A DNA stretch of 64,000 nucleotides from JBGSMX01 sp963790405 (GCA_963790405.1 CAWBOJ010000003.1:310001-374000); one strand, 5' to 3'; counted from the stretch's first letter, positions 46,728 to 55,736 are shown. Notes: generated by a model from the sequence alone, not told the origin. Numbers and translations are program-made.

Positions 46728-46821
46728 TGGCGGAGAGTGAGGGATTCGAACCCTCGATGGAGCTTATAACCCCATACTCGCTTAGCAGGCGAGCGCCTTC
46801 AGCCAGCTCGGCCAACTCTCC
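46728..46821 (-). tRNA. tRNA-Ser (anticodon GCT)
   Basis: 94-nt class II tRNA: acceptor GGAGAGT, anticodon loop CTGCTAA between CTCGC and GCGAG, long variable arm (TATGGGGTTATAAGCTCCAT), GGTTCGAATCC, encoded CCA. Decodes AGC/AGU. Confidence 0.95.
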
Positions 46822-46945
46822 GCGCGTGCTCCCGCAGTGACCATCCGTTGCCACGATTCGCACAGATGTCTCCCCGCGAGAAATGCCGAATCATTGTAGC
46901 AGGGCACGCGGTCGCGGTGTACCGGGAACGCGACCGAACGTCCGA

Positions 46946-47035
46946 TGGCGGAGGGGGAGGGATTCGAACCCCCGGACCCTTGCGGGTCAGTGGTTTTCAA
47001 GACCACCGCATTAAGCCAGACTCTGCCACCCCTCC
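46946..47035 (-). tRNA. tRNA-Ser (anticodon TGA)
   Basis: 90-nt class II tRNA: acceptor GGAGGGG, anticodon loop CTTGAAA between GTGGT and ACCAC, variable arm TGACCCGCAAGGGTC, GGTTCGAATCC T arm, encoded CCA. Decodes UCA/UCG. Confidence 0.95.
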
Positions 47036-47104
47036 GACCGAACGCGCGGAGAGTGTATCACGATGATATTCGCTCTCGAACACGGTGTTCGAACTCTGCA
47101 GCTA

Positions 47105-47839
47105 TCAGGGGTTCGATGTGCCCGGCTGAGGGTAGGGGAACCCTTCCTCCGGTGCTCCGGTTGAGACCCAGATACTGAGGCTTGCACCCGTGTCGTAGAA
47201 CGCGCCGGGCGCCGGGTTCTGATAGAACACGGTCCCTGGTTGTGAGGCCGTTGTCGGTCCATAGTCGACCGTGAACACAAGACCTGCCTGCTGCAGAGTT
47301 GCTCGCGCCGCCTCCTCCGTCATGCCGAGCACGGAAAGCATGCGCGGTCGCGTGTCACTCGCAGTTCCGCCGCCGCCTCCGTCATGCCGGTCGCCGGCGT
47401 CTTCACTGGAGCCAGCGGTGTCCGTGCTTGCCAGCGATTCGTCGTACGTTCCCTGGCTTGAGGAGCCGCTCTCGTCGTCCGATTCCACGCCGTCACGTGC
47501 GATAGTCACGGCGATCTCGCTGCCACGCAGATGACGGGTGCCCGCCTCCGGTGACTGATCGGCGACGGTGTCGATCTCGACGTCTTCGGCGGCTACCTCT
47601 GTAACGTCGCCGACGACGAAGCCCGCCTCCTCGATCGTGTCGATTGCGTGCTGCTCCGACATTCCGATGACGTTGGGAACAGCCGCGAAGCGCGTCAGAA
47701 TCCACCACGCGATGATGAGAATCAGTAGAGTGCCGAGGATGGCGGCTGCACGCCGTCGTCGATCACGTTCGCTTGTGTCCAGAGTCTCCGTGGCCGAATC
47801 GTCGTATGAACCTGCTGTCGAATCGACTCCAACGCTCAT
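47105..47839 (-). CDS. membrane-anchored PASTA-domain protein
   Basis: About 244 residues from ATG 47839 (GAGGAGCCCG just upstream). A cytosolic N-terminus, one TM (AAAILGTLLILIIAWWILTR), then two PASTA domains: VPNVIGMSEQHAIDTIEEAG ... (about 60-120) and, after a Ser/Asp/Gly-rich linker, MLSVLGMTEEAARATLQQAG ... VWVSTG. No kinase domain. It could bind muropeptides or lipid II like the PknB exterior, or localise to the septum. It stands alone after the tRNA cluster. Confidence 0.85.
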   Translation of the reverse strand: MSVGVDSTAGSYDDSATETLDTSERDRRRRAAAILGTLLILIIAWWILTRFAAVPNVIGMSEQHAIDTIEEAGFVVGDVTEVAAEDVEIDTVADQSPEAGTRHLRGSEIAVTIARDGVESDDESGSSSQGTYDESLASTDTAGSSEDAGDRHDGGGGGTASDTRPRMLSVLGMTEEAARATLQQAGLVFTVDYGPTTASQPGTVFYQNPAPGAFYDTGASLSIWVSTGAPEEGFPYPQPGTSNP

Positions 47840-48049
47840 CGGGCTCCTCATGGTTTCGAAGACGAACGCGACCCCCCACGTTCAAGCCCCATACTCTCAC
47901 GAGGAGTGCACCACGTGCCACCCGAGAGGCACGCCTTCTCGCCGAAGAGCTCTGCCCCGTGACACATCAGGCCGTGTAGAATCTGAAGACGACGGTGTCG
48001 ACGAAACGGTCGCGCTGGGCGGATCGGTCACACGGCAACCCGGGGGGTC

Positions 48050-48511
48050 ATGGACGGCGATCTCATGTACATGATGATGGCGCTCGAGCAGGCCCGCCTG
48101 GCCGAGGAGCTTGGTGAAGTGCCGATTGGGGCCGTGGTCGTGTGTGAAGGCGCCGTCGTCGCCAGCGCTCACAACCGCCGCGAGATCGATCACGATCCTG
48201 CAGGACATGCAGAGTTACTTGCGATTCGCGAAGCTGCATCACGGCTCGAGCGCTGGCGCCTGTCAGATTGCACGGTCTATGTGACACTGGAACCCTGCCC
48301 GATGTGCGCGGGGCTTATGCACCAGGCGCGCATTGCGCGGTGCGTGTACGCTACGCCCGATCCCAAGGCGGGGGCTCTCGGCACGCTGTACGATCTGTCC
48401 AATGACGAGCGGCTCAACCACCGCTTCGAGGTTAGTTCGGGAATACTCGCCGAGGAAAGCTCGGCGCTGCTCAAGGAGTTCTTCGGCCAGCTGCGGAAGG
48501 GGAAGTCATGA
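48050..48511 (+). CDS. tadA: tRNA-specific adenosine deaminase
   Basis: 153 residues with the zinc-deaminase motifs HAE (AGHAELLAIREAA) and PCPMC (TLEPCPMCAGLMHQARIARC), plus VPIGAVVVCEGAVVASAHN. It converts A34 to inosine in tRNA-Arg(ACG), whose gene is nearby. The 4-bp stop/start overlap (ATGA) with the next gene shows an operon. Start ATG 48050 follows CCCGGGGGGT. Confidence 0.93.
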   Translation: MDGDLMYMMMALEQARLAEELGEVPIGAVVVCEGAVVASAHNRREIDHDPAGHAELLAIREAASRLERWRLSDCTVYVTLEPCPMCAGLMHQARIARCVYATPDPKAGALGTLYDLSNDERLNHRFEVSSGILAEESSALLKEFFGQLRKGKS

Positions 48512-50382
48512 GGGGTTGGCGGACAACGCGTGCTGCAGTCGCGCTCGCGCTCGTTCTTGCCACGATGCTGGTGTTCGCGGCACCGGCACTTGCCAAGGAC
48601 TATTCGATGGGCCCGGTCGATATCTCGGCCAATGTGCAGACCGACGGTGTCATGAGTGTCATCGAAGACCGCACCTTCACATTCGAAGAGGACTACACGT
48701 TCGTCTACTGGCAGCTGAACAAGACGGGCACCGAACAGATCGCGATCAACGGACTGTCCGAGGTCACGGGGGGCAACGAGATCCCTTACACGCCGACCAC
48801 GGATCCAGGCTCGATGGATTCCCGACCCGAGGGGCAGTATCTCGCCACCGACTACGGCAACTTCGTCGAGGTGCGTGCATACTTCCGCAAGGCCGACACC
48901 TCCGCCACGTTCCGCCTCAACTACACGGTGACCGGGGCCGCCACGCGCTGGGCGGACACGGGCGAGCTGTACTGGCAGTTCATCGGTGACGAGTGGGAGA
49001 AGCCGGTCAGCGACGTGACGATTGATATCGCTTTGCCGAACCCCGGGGAGGCCGTGACGGCTGGCGAGAACGTGAGGGCGTGGGCGCATGGCCCGCTCAC
49101 AGGCGTCGTGAGCGTCACCGATACGGGTGCGAGACTCGAGGTAGCCGACGTCCCGGCGTACACGTTCGTCGAGGCACGCATCGCGTTTCCCCAAGGGTGG
49201 CTGTCGGCAGCTTCCGCAAGTCCGCAGTCGAAGCTGGATGACATTCTCGCCGAGGAAGGTCGCCTCGCCGATCAGGCCAACGCCGAGAGAACACGCGCTC
49301 GCATTCTCGTTTGGGGCGCAGGCGGCGCGAGTACGCTCCTGTCGTTGTTCGCTATCGGGCTGTCGATCTACCTGTTCTTCCGCTATGGCAAAGAGCACGA
49401 AGCCGAGTTCAAAGGCGAGTACTTCCGCGAGGATCCGGCCGACCTCCCTCCTGCACTCGTCGGTTCGCTGTGGCGCATGGGGTCGGTCGAGGACTCGGAC
49501 ATTGCGGCCACGATCATGAGTCTCGCCAACAAGGGCGTCATCTTCATGGAGCCGGTTACCGAGAGCAAGCCGGGATTCCTCGGCATGGGAAGCAAAGAGG
49601 AGCAGACGTACCGGATGACACTGGACCGGGCAAAAGTCGCCTCTACCGACAAGCTGGACCAGGAACTGATCGGGGTGCTGTTCGACACGGTTGCGAAGGG
49701 CGACACGCTTACTATCGAGCAGCTCAAGAAGTATGCGAAAGACAAGCCGGAGACCTTCTCCAAGAAGATGCAGGCATGGAAGACCTCGGTCAAGGATGAG
49801 GCGACGGCGCGCGGGTACTTCGAGAAGTCGGGGAGCGCCGCGCAGGCCGGGACGATCGCGCTGGCTGTGATCACGCTTGTCGCCTCGATTTTCGCGGCAG
49901 TTTTCGCCGAGATGTTCTGGATCGTGATACCCGGCATCATCGCGGCGGCGACTGCAGGCACGCTGGGAGTGTTCATGGGCCGACGTTCGCGCGAGGCCAA
50001 CGATCTCTATGTGAAGTACCGTGGCCTGCGCAACTACCTTCGCGACTTCTCGAGGCTCAACGAGGCGCCGCCGATGCACGTGAAGCTGTGGGAGCACTTC
50101 TTGGTGCTCGCAGTTGTCTTCGGTGTCGCCAAGGAAGTCATCGATCAGCTACGCGTGAAGATCCCCGAGATCGTGAACGATCCGGCCTTCGCGTCGTCGT
50201 ACTGGTGGGTGTACTCGGCAAGCGGGGCTTACGGAGACTCGCCAGTGGGTTCGTTGCAGAGCGGCTTCGCCTCGGCCGCGTCGATCGCGACATCGCAGAT
50301 GTCATCGTCATCAGGCGGAGGGGGCGGGTTCTCCGGCGGCGGTGGCGGCGGCGGTGGTGGCGGTGGCGGCGGCGCGGGGTAG
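48508..50382 (+). CDS. DUF2207 membrane protein
   Basis: 624 residues. Signal peptide AAVALALVLATMLVFAAPAL, an extracytoplasmic beta domain (VDISANVQTDGVMSVIEDRT, YWQLNKTGTEQIAINGL; to about 250), TM LVWGAGGASTLLSLFAIGL, a cytosolic domain (about 290-440), two TM near 455-495, and a Gly-rich C-terminus (SGGGGGFSGGGGGGGGG). This is the DUF2207 layout, often beside LemA-type proteins and of unknown function. Coupled to tadA by a 4-bp overlap. The terminal glycine tract is encoded by (GGCGGT)n. Confidence 0.88.
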   Translation: MRGWRTTRAAVALALVLATMLVFAAPALAKDYSMGPVDISANVQTDGVMSVIEDRTFTFEEDYTFVYWQLNKTGTEQIAINGLSEVTGGNEIPYTPTTDPGSMDSRPEGQYLATDYGNFVEVRAYFRKADTSATFRLNYTVTGAATRWADTGELYWQFIGDEWEKPVSDVTIDIALPNPGEAVTAGENVRAWAHGPLTGVVSVTDTGARLEVADVPAYTFVEARIAFPQGWLSAASASPQSKLDDILAEEGRLADQANAERTRARILVWGAGGASTLLSLFAIGLSIYLFFRYGKEHEAEFKGEYFREDPADLPPALVGSLWRMGSVEDSDIAATIMSLANKGVIFMEPVTESKPGFLGMGSKEEQTYRMTLDRAKVASTDKLDQELIGVLFDTVAKGDTLTIEQLKKYAKDKPETFSKKMQAWKTSVKDEATARGYFEKSGSAAQAGTIALAVITLVASIFAAVFAEMFWIVIPGIIAAATAGTLGVFMGRRSREANDLYVKYRGLRNYLRDFSRLNEAPPMHVKLWEHFLVLAVVFGVAKEVIDQLRVKIPEIVNDPAFASSYWWVYSASGAYGDSPVGSLQSGFASAASIATSQMSSSSGGGGGFSGGGGGGGGGGGGGAG

Positions 50383-50534
50383 GTGGCTCGCGGTTTGTAC
50401 GGTGTGACTCGTCGCACGATTCGCTATTCTTGCACGGGGCACAAGCCGATGATAACTAGATGATTGAACGAGCCTGGACGCAGCCGCTTCTGGCTAGCAT
50501 AGTTGCCAGGATCGGCCGAAGGGGGCCGTGGGTG

Positions 50535-51059
50535 ATGAGGTCTGCATGCAGAGTCATGTTCGCGACACTCGCGTTGGCACTTGTGATGCCCGTGCAGGCA
50601 TACGCTGCCGACGGGAGTGCCAACGTCGTACCTGACTGGCTGTCGATCGCTGCAGGGGCCGTCGGCCTCAGCATCGCAGTGATGTTGATGATCGATGCCG
50701 TGCTGCTCAGGCGTGTTGCTGAAGGCTCCTATGTCGCGGACAACATCGCGTACATGATGTCGGGCGTAGTGTGTTTTGCTGCCTCGATGCTCGCTCGCTG
50801 GGTTGCCCTGTTCGCGCCCGAGGCCGCTGTGGCCGGTCAAATGACGTGGGCTGCAGATCTCCTTGTCACGGTGGGGATGGCTCTGTTGGCTGTCTACTTC
50901 ATGAGGGTGCGTCTAGCGATGACGCGCTATCTCAAGGCGGTCTCTGAGGTCTACGCGAGTGTTGCGGTGCCCGCTGAGGACGAAGACGCGGGCACTACGC
51001 CTTCTCCGAGCGATGACACCGCGAAAGACGCTGCCTCCGGGGAGGAAATCGGTGGCTAA
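50535..51059 (+). CDS. multi-pass membrane protein, unknown
   Basis: 174 residues from ATG 50535 (or GTG 50532) with AAGGGGGC upstream; the frame is open back to 50460 but without a good SD. Signal-like start CRVMFATLALALVMPVQAYA, then three TM segments (WLSIAAGAVGLSIAVMLMID; AYMMSGVVCFAASMLARWVA; WAADLLVTVGMALLAVYFMR) and an acidic tail (AVPAEDEDAGTTPSPSDDTA). No recognised family. Its stop lies inside the SD and start region of the next small gene, so they are probably co-expressed. Confidence 0.65.
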   Translation: MRSACRVMFATLALALVMPVQAYAADGSANVVPDWLSIAAGAVGLSIAVMLMIDAVLLRRVAEGSYVADNIAYMMSGVVCFAASMLARWVALFAPEAAVAGQMTWAADLLVTVGMALLAVYFMRVRLAMTRYLKAVSEVYASVAVPAEDEDAGTTPSPSDDTAKDAASGEEIGG

Positions 51060-51282
51060 CCTGCTTGCGCAGCGTGTAGAGGAGGTCCTGCGACCCGTCA
51101 TCGGGACCGTTCTCGCTACCGTGTCGGTGGATGTCGAGGCTAAACGCGTCGGCAAGAATCCCGACACCCTGGAGCGCTCTGATCTGCCCCACGTGGCCGA
51201 CAACCTCGTCGATGCCCTGAGACTTGTGGTGGGGCAGGATCTCGCACAGGCGGCCGCCTCGAAGGTGCGCGACCTGGCCTGA
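51052..51282 (+). CDS. small soluble protein, unknown
   Basis: 76 residues from GTG 51052 (GGAGGAA 4 bp upstream; overlaps the preceding gene by 8 bp). Sequence LLAQRVEEVLRPVIGTVLAT then VSVDVEAKRVGKNPDTLERS and LPHVADNLVDALRLVVGQDL. Amphipathic helices around a beta strand; no family is assigned. Convergent with ligD. Confidence 0.6.
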   Translation: MANLLAQRVEEVLRPVIGTVLATVSVDVEAKRVGKNPDTLERSDLPHVADNLVDALRLVVGQDLAQAAASKVRDLA

Positions 51283-51293
51283 TCTCGGTCGGT

Positions 51294-53912
51294 TCACTGT
51301 TCGGGCTGCTCTTGCACTGGTACTCCAAGCACCGCGAACAGAGCAGGACTCAATCGGTTGCGGTCGTTCTCGTAACCGATCCAGGGATCTTCAGTCTGCG
51401 ACTCCAAGCGTTCAGGCACGTCCTCGATACTGAGAAGGGGTGCCGCTTCTGCGTCGAGTTCGCTCCACGCAAGCGGCAATGCGACGGGTGCTCCCGCGCG
51501 GGCACGGGTCGAGTAGAGTGTCACCGCCGTAGCGCCGTGGGCGTTTCGCAGGTAGTCCAAGAAGACCTTCCCCGGTCGGGCGCTCTTGGCCATCTTCACT
51601 GTGAACGAGTTCGGATCGTGTTCAGCGATGCGATCGACGAACGCGCGTGCGACAGACCGAACGGCGTCGTAGTCGTGCTCGGCCACAATCGGGACGACGA
51701 CATGCAGGCCTTTGCCCCCGGTGGCTTTGAGGAACGAGCGTAGGCCGAGCGCATCCAAAGCGTCGCGCGTGAGGAGCGCAGCGTCGGCAACCTGACGCCA
51801 CTCGACGCCCGGACCCGGGTCGAGATCGAACACAATGCGATCGGGGTGTTCGACATCGGCTACGGTCGAGTTCCACGCGTGCACCTCGAGCACCCCGAGC
51901 TGCACAAGAGAGACGACTCCTGCGACATCATCCACATACATATACGTGCCGGTGCCATCGTGCTCGTTGATCTCGACCGTATGAATAGCGTCGGGGAATC
52001 GCTTCGGCTCCGGGTGCTTTTGGTAGAAGCAGTCGGCGCTACGGCCGTGAGGGCAGCGGACGAGCGTGAGGGGTCGAGCACGGTCGTGCACGAGCAGCCG
52101 CTCGGCGATGTGCTCGTAGTAGCGTGCGAGGGCGAGTTTGGTCACGCCCTGCTCGGGCTGGCTCGCCGATGGGAACAGCACCTTGTTCGGGTTCGTGATA
52201 CGCACACCGGCCACAACGACCGCGTCGGCCTTCGCTTTGTGCGATCGAGTCTGTGGTGGCGCGGCCGAGGTGCTGATGTCCGCCGGTCCACCGCCACCTG
52301 CGATCGATTCGCGCGCGACATCCTCGGCAGGCTTGTCCTCTCGCAGTCCCACAAACGATGGGTGGCGAAGCATGCCATCGGGCGTCCACTCCTGGAAACG
52401 CACTTCGGCCACGAGCTCGGGTCGCGTCCAATGCAGGGTCTTGCCGGGTACATCCGGTGGGTCGATGAAGGGGGACTCATCGAGTCTCAGCGGCTCGAGT
52501 CGCCTTGTCACGTCATCCAACACACGTCCGGTGAATCCGGTTCCCACACGCCCGACGTACACCAGGTCCTTGCCCTCATACACGCCGAGGAGCAGTGCTC
52601 CGAACCCGCGCCTCGATCCACCAGGCTCGGTGTACCCGCCAATCACGAACTCCTGGCGCTGCAGGCACTTGACCTTGCGCCACTCGGCCGTACGGCCTGC
52701 TCGGTACGGTGCATCAGCGCGCTTGGACACCGAGCCCTCGAGCTCAAGTTCACATGTCGCGTCGTGGAAGGCTTCGCCTGCGCCTTGCACGTGCTCGGCA
52801 AAGACGAGAGGCCCGCGTTCCTCGGCAGCCTCGAGCAGCGAGCGTAGGAGCTCCTTGCGCTGGAGGAGAGGTACGTCGCGCAAATCCCAGTCATCGAGGG
52901 CGAGCAGGTCGAACACGATGTAGTCGAGCGCTCCGCTGTCCCCGGACGACAGAGCATGTTGCAGTGCCGAGAAGTCCGGAACTCCGTTCGCGCCGAGGAC
53001 GACCACCTCACCGTCGAGCAGCGCCGAGGATGCCGGCAGAGTCGCAACCGCCTCGGCCACCGGCTCGAATCGGTCGCTCCAATCCTGTCCTGTGCGCGTG
53101 TACAGGTGCGCGACCCCGTCTGCAAGCCATGCTCGCACGCGGTAGCCGTCGTACTTCACCTCGTGGATCCACTCGTTGCCTTCGGGCGCGGTCTCTACGA
53201 GTCGTGCAAGCTGTATCGGGATGTCGCGGGCCGGCTCGGTGAGTTGCCGCGCGCGACCCGCCGCTGACGCGGCTCCTTGCGGCTCCTCCTCGTCCTCCTC
53301 AGCGTCGCCCTCGTCATCCGCCGCGATCTGGTCGAGTTCGCGACCGCTTGCGACGCTGTCGGGACGGGCTTCGAGCACGTCGTACTCATCATGGGGCCGA
53401 ACATGCTCGTCGCGCTCCTTGATGAGCAGCCAGTTGTCGCCGTGCTCCTTCTCGCGAGGCTTCATGTGCACGAGCGTAAAGCCGCCGTTCAGTTTCTCGC
53501 CGTGAAGCACGAATTTGACGGCTTTGCCTGCCGAGTAGTCTTCGTCAAAGTCGCCGACCGGTTCGTAGGTGCCGCGATCCCACACCATGACCGCCCCGCC
53601 CCCGTATTCACCTTTGGGAATTGTGCCTTCGAACGATCCGTACTCGAGCGGGTGATCCTCGACATGCACGGCCAAACGACGATCTCGGGTGTCGAGGCTT
53701 GGCCCTTTGGGCACTGCCCAGCTCGCCAGCACTCCACCGATCTCAAGACGGAAGTCGTAATGGAGACGGGATGCGGCATGCTTCTGCACGACGAAGAGGC
53801 GGCGCTGACGTGCGTCATTGGCCGCGCTTCCGGATACATCATCGCTTGCGGCACCTTCGGGTTCCGGCGTTCGGGCGAAGCTGCGCTTCTTGTGGTAGTC
53901 CTCGAGTGGCAT
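51294..53912 (-). CDS. ligD: multifunctional ATP-dependent DNA ligase D (PE-LIG-POL)
   Basis: 872 residues. PE domain 1-180 (QKHAASRLHYDFRLEIGGVL, VEDHPLEYGSFEGTIPKGEY). Ligase 215-530, with adenylated Lys253 in HEVKYDGYRVRAW and LLDGEVVVL. Polymerase 590-870 (LALARYYEHIAERLLVHDRA, VRCPHGRSADCFYQKHPEPK, VFDLDPGPGVEW with the metal-binding Asp pair). The order is PE-LIG-POL, as in Pseudomonas LigD, not POL-PE-LIG as in Mycobacterium. Together with the ku gene 49 bp upstream it forms the bacterial non-homologous end-joining set. Intact. Confidence 0.95.
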   Translation of the reverse strand: MPLEDYHKKRSFARTPEPEGAASDDVSGSAANDARQRRLFVVQKHAASRLHYDFRLEIGGVLASWAVPKGPSLDTRDRRLAVHVEDHPLEYGSFEGTIPKGEYGGGAVMVWDRGTYEPVGDFDEDYSAGKAVKFVLHGEKLNGGFTLVHMKPREKEHGDNWLLIKERDEHVRPHDEYDVLEARPDSVASGRELDQIAADDEGDAEEDEEEPQGAASAAGRARQLTEPARDIPIQLARLVETAPEGNEWIHEVKYDGYRVRAWLADGVAHLYTRTGQDWSDRFEPVAEAVATLPASSALLDGEVVVLGANGVPDFSALQHALSSGDSGALDYIVFDLLALDDWDLRDVPLLQRKELLRSLLEAAEERGPLVFAEHVQGAGEAFHDATCELELEGSVSKRADAPYRAGRTAEWRKVKCLQRQEFVIGGYTEPGGSRRGFGALLLGVYEGKDLVYVGRVGTGFTGRVLDDVTRRLEPLRLDESPFIDPPDVPGKTLHWTRPELVAEVRFQEWTPDGMLRHPSFVGLREDKPAEDVARESIAGGGGPADISTSAAPPQTRSHKAKADAVVVAGVRITNPNKVLFPSASQPEQGVTKLALARYYEHIAERLLVHDRARPLTLVRCPHGRSADCFYQKHPEPKRFPDAIHTVEINEHDGTGTYMYVDDVAGVVSLVQLGVLEVHAWNSTVADVEHPDRIVFDLDPGPGVEWRQVADAALLTRDALDALGLRSFLKATGGKGLHVVVPIVAEHDYDAVRSVARAFVDRIAEHDPNSFTVKMAKSARPGKVFLDYLRNAHGATAVTLYSTRARAGAPVALPLAWSELDAEAAPLLSIEDVPERLESQTEDPWIGYENDRNRLSPALFAVLGVPVQEQPEQ

Positions 53913-53960
53913 ATGCGGTCCCCAGACTGTCTGCGCGAGGCGTGGATTCTCCGGAAGCGC

Positions 53961-54770
53961 TCAGCCTTGCGCGCGCTTCGCGTCGTCGAGTGAGCGCTTG
54001 AGCAGAGCGACGATGTCGACCACCTCGCCCGAAGGCTTTTCGGCGGGTTGTGATGCTGCCGTCACGGTCTCGCCTTGGGCTTTGCGCTCGATCAACGCCA
54101 GCAGATCGTCGTGATACGTGTCCCGATACTCCTCGGCGCCTGGGTCGAAGGGGCGCTCGATTGTGCGCAAGAGCTGCTCGGCCATGTCGAGCTCTGCCTG
54201 GGTGACGTGCGCCTTGTCGAGGTCGATCGGTGGCAGCTCGAGCGCATCGGTAGAACGTAGCTCGTAGGGGTAGCGCAAGATCTCGAGCGTGAGCGCATCT
54301 CCGCGGGGCACCAACGCGGCCAGATGCTGGCGCGTGCGGATGACGACTTTCGCGAGCGCTACGCGTTCGGCCCGTGCGAGCACCTCGCGCAGCAATGCGT
54401 AGGCCTTGCGCCCGGACTTGGTCGGCTCAAGGTAGTACGGCTTATCGAAGTACGCGGGGTCGATCTCATCGGCGCACACAGCGGAGATGATGTCGATAGT
54501 CTGGGTCGACTCGACGTTGGCCGCCGAGAAGTCGTTCTCGTCCAACACGACCCAGCGCCCGCCATCGAGCGCGTAGCCCTTCACGATGTCGTTCCAGGCG
54601 ACCTCTTCGCCGGTAGTCTCATTGATGCGCTTCTGTTTGATGGGGGAGAGGTCGCGGCCGTCAAGCATGTGGAACGAGAGTTGTGACCCTTTGTCCTCGG
54701 CAGTGAAGAGCGTGACAGGTATTGTCACCAGTCCGAAGCTGATCGCACCCTTCCATATTGCGTGAGGCAT
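53961..54770 (-). CDS. ku: Ku-family end-joining protein
   Basis: 269 residues from ATG 54770: MPHAIWKGAISFGLVTIPVT is the bacterial Ku signature, followed by FHMLDGRDLSPIKQKRINET, GKxxxxD-like VVLDENDFSAANVESTQTID and LDMAEQLLRTIERPFDPGAE. Basic C-terminus KRSLDDAKRAQG. Ku binds double-strand ends and recruits LigD, the next gene. Open reading extends upstream in frame, but no conserved residues are there. Confidence 0.94.
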   Translation of the reverse strand: MPHAIWKGAISFGLVTIPVTLFTAEDKGSQLSFHMLDGRDLSPIKQKRINETTGEEVAWNDIVKGYALDGGRWVVLDENDFSAANVESTQTIDIISAVCADEIDPAYFDKPYYLEPTKSGRKAYALLREVLARAERVALAKVVIRTRQHLAALVPRGDALTLEILRYPYELRSTDALELPPIDLDKAHVTQAELDMAEQLLRTIERPFDPGAEEYRDTYHDDLLALIERKAQGETVTAASQPAEKPSGEVVDIVALLKRSLDDAKRAQG

Positions 54771-54874
54771 CCCGACGCCTTTCTCGTTGAGTCCGTGCGA
54801 GCTATATGTACCCGCCGGACATGCCGAGAAAGCCTGACGGCTCGAAGAAACGCGATGCGAAGGCCGAGAATGGG

Positions 54875-55180
54875 TCAGGAGGCCGCTGTAACCAGCAATT
54901 GGTCGACGGCGATGACGCGCGCACCCTCCGTGAGTACGGTCACGCCGTCGTCCTGTGCTTCGACGAAACCGCCGTCGATCTCGATGTGGATGACGTTTCC
55001 ACCCGCGCGCGCGCGCATGATCTGGGCGGGCAAGGGTGCGACGAGGCGCTCGAGTGGTGACTTCAAGACAAGTACGTTCTCTTTGGAGCGGGCTCCGACT
55101 TGCCGTAGCACGGCTCGATCGAGATTCGTGTAGCTGAAAGCAACCCCGTCGGGCGTCACAATGTCGAGACTGAGCGACAC
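54875..55180 (-). CDS. orphan ATP-synthase epsilon-like (AtpC N-domain) protein
   Basis: 101 residues. GTG 55180 is chosen because AGGAGG lies 6 bp upstream (an ATG at 55195 would contain that SD). MSLSLDIVTPDGVAFSYTNL, LKSPLERLVAPLPAQIMRAR and GGNVIHIEIDGGFVEAQDDG then VTVLTEGAR follow the beta-sandwich of F1 epsilon (VTPxxxxF ... GxLxI..GFVEVxxNxVTVLA). The usual C-terminal helical hairpin is absent and no other atp gene is near. It precedes ku by 105 bp in the same direction. Function unknown; a linked NHEJ role would be speculation. Confidence 0.65.
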   Translation of the reverse strand: MSLSLDIVTPDGVAFSYTNLDRAVLRQVGARSKENVLVLKSPLERLVAPLPAQIMRARAGGNVIHIEIDGGFVEAQDDGVTVLTEGARVIAVDQLLVTAAS

Positions 55181-55602
55181 AGAAAGCCTCCTCATATGGT
55201 TTCGATCGGTGGCTGGCTCCCCCGAGCCAGAGCATCGCATCGGTGTGATCGTGTAGTCTTGCGAGTCGATCCGAAGACATCCGGCCCGACACACTTCGGT
55301 GGACCGTGAACCCGCCCGTGCGGGTAAGCAACACCTGCTTGGAGTACAGGCCGGAAGCCTTCGGTGATAGGTGTCCCTCGGGTCAGTTTGCGCTTGCGGG
55401 CACGTTGCTTGTGAATGCTTTCTCGTGAAAAGATAACGAAGTGTGGATAGTTCAGGACACGTGGCGGAGGTGCCGACGTTCGAGTACGGTTTTCGCGTTT
55501 CGATCGGCGTGTTCGAGGAGCCGTTCAATTGCTCCGGTTCGATCTGGTCGGTATACTCGCCTATGCGCTTGGAGAGCAGAAGCTGACCGCCAAGCACCAC
55601 AC
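55181..55602. other. 420-bp gap with hairpins, no gene recognised
   Basis: Contains several potential hairpins: GGCTGGCTCCCCCGAGCC near 55210, ACCCGC-CCGT-GCGGGT near 55312-55327, and ACACCT ... AGGTGT around 55330-55372 enclosing CCGGAAGCCTTCGG. It does not show SRP RNA (GGTCAGG-CCGGAAGG), RNase P, tmRNA or a known riboswitch core that I can recognise. The last 50 bp hold the tRNA-Ser promoter. It could be a 5' leader of the epsilon-like gene on the minus strand or a small RNA on either strand. Confidence 0.35.
55529..55557 (+). promoter_or_regulatory. sigma-70 promoter of tRNA-Ser(GGA)
   Basis: TTGCTC, exactly 17 bp, TATACT, 46 bp before the tRNA 5' end. Best promoter match seen in the window. 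Confidence 0.6.
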
Positions 55603-55695
55603 GGAGAGCTGACCGAGAGGCTGAAGGTGCACGACTGGAAATCGTGTGTGCGGTTTATAGCCGTACCCAGGGTTCGAATCCCTGGCTCTCCGCCA
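55603..55695 (+). tRNA. tRNA-Ser (anticodon GGA)
   Basis: 93-nt class II tRNA: acceptor GGAGAGC, anticodon loop CTGGAAA between CACGA and TCGTG, variable arm GTGCGGTTTATAGCCGTAC, GGTTCGAATCC T arm, encoded CCA. Decodes UCC/UCU. Confidence 0.95.
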
Positions 55696-55708
55696 TAGGA
55701 CATTGCAC

Positions 55709-55736
55709 AAGGCCCGTCCCTTCCGGGGCGGGCCTT
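55709..55736 (+). terminator. terminator after tRNA-Ser(GGA)
   Basis: 12-bp stem AAGGCCCGTCCC / GGGGCGGGCCTT with a TTCC tetraloop; only a weak pyrimidine run follows. It also separates the convergent cyclic-nucleotide-binding gene. Confidence 0.5.

Noticed and set aside
48277..50097. 606-codon minus-strand open frame opposite tadA/DUF2207
   Set aside because: Shadow frame rich in His/Arg; opposite strand encodes recognised proteins.
55181..55450. SRP (4.5S) RNA next to tRNA-Ser
   Set aside because: The conserved GGTCAGG...CCGGAAGG-AGCA core is absent; only a chance GGCCGGAAGCC is present.
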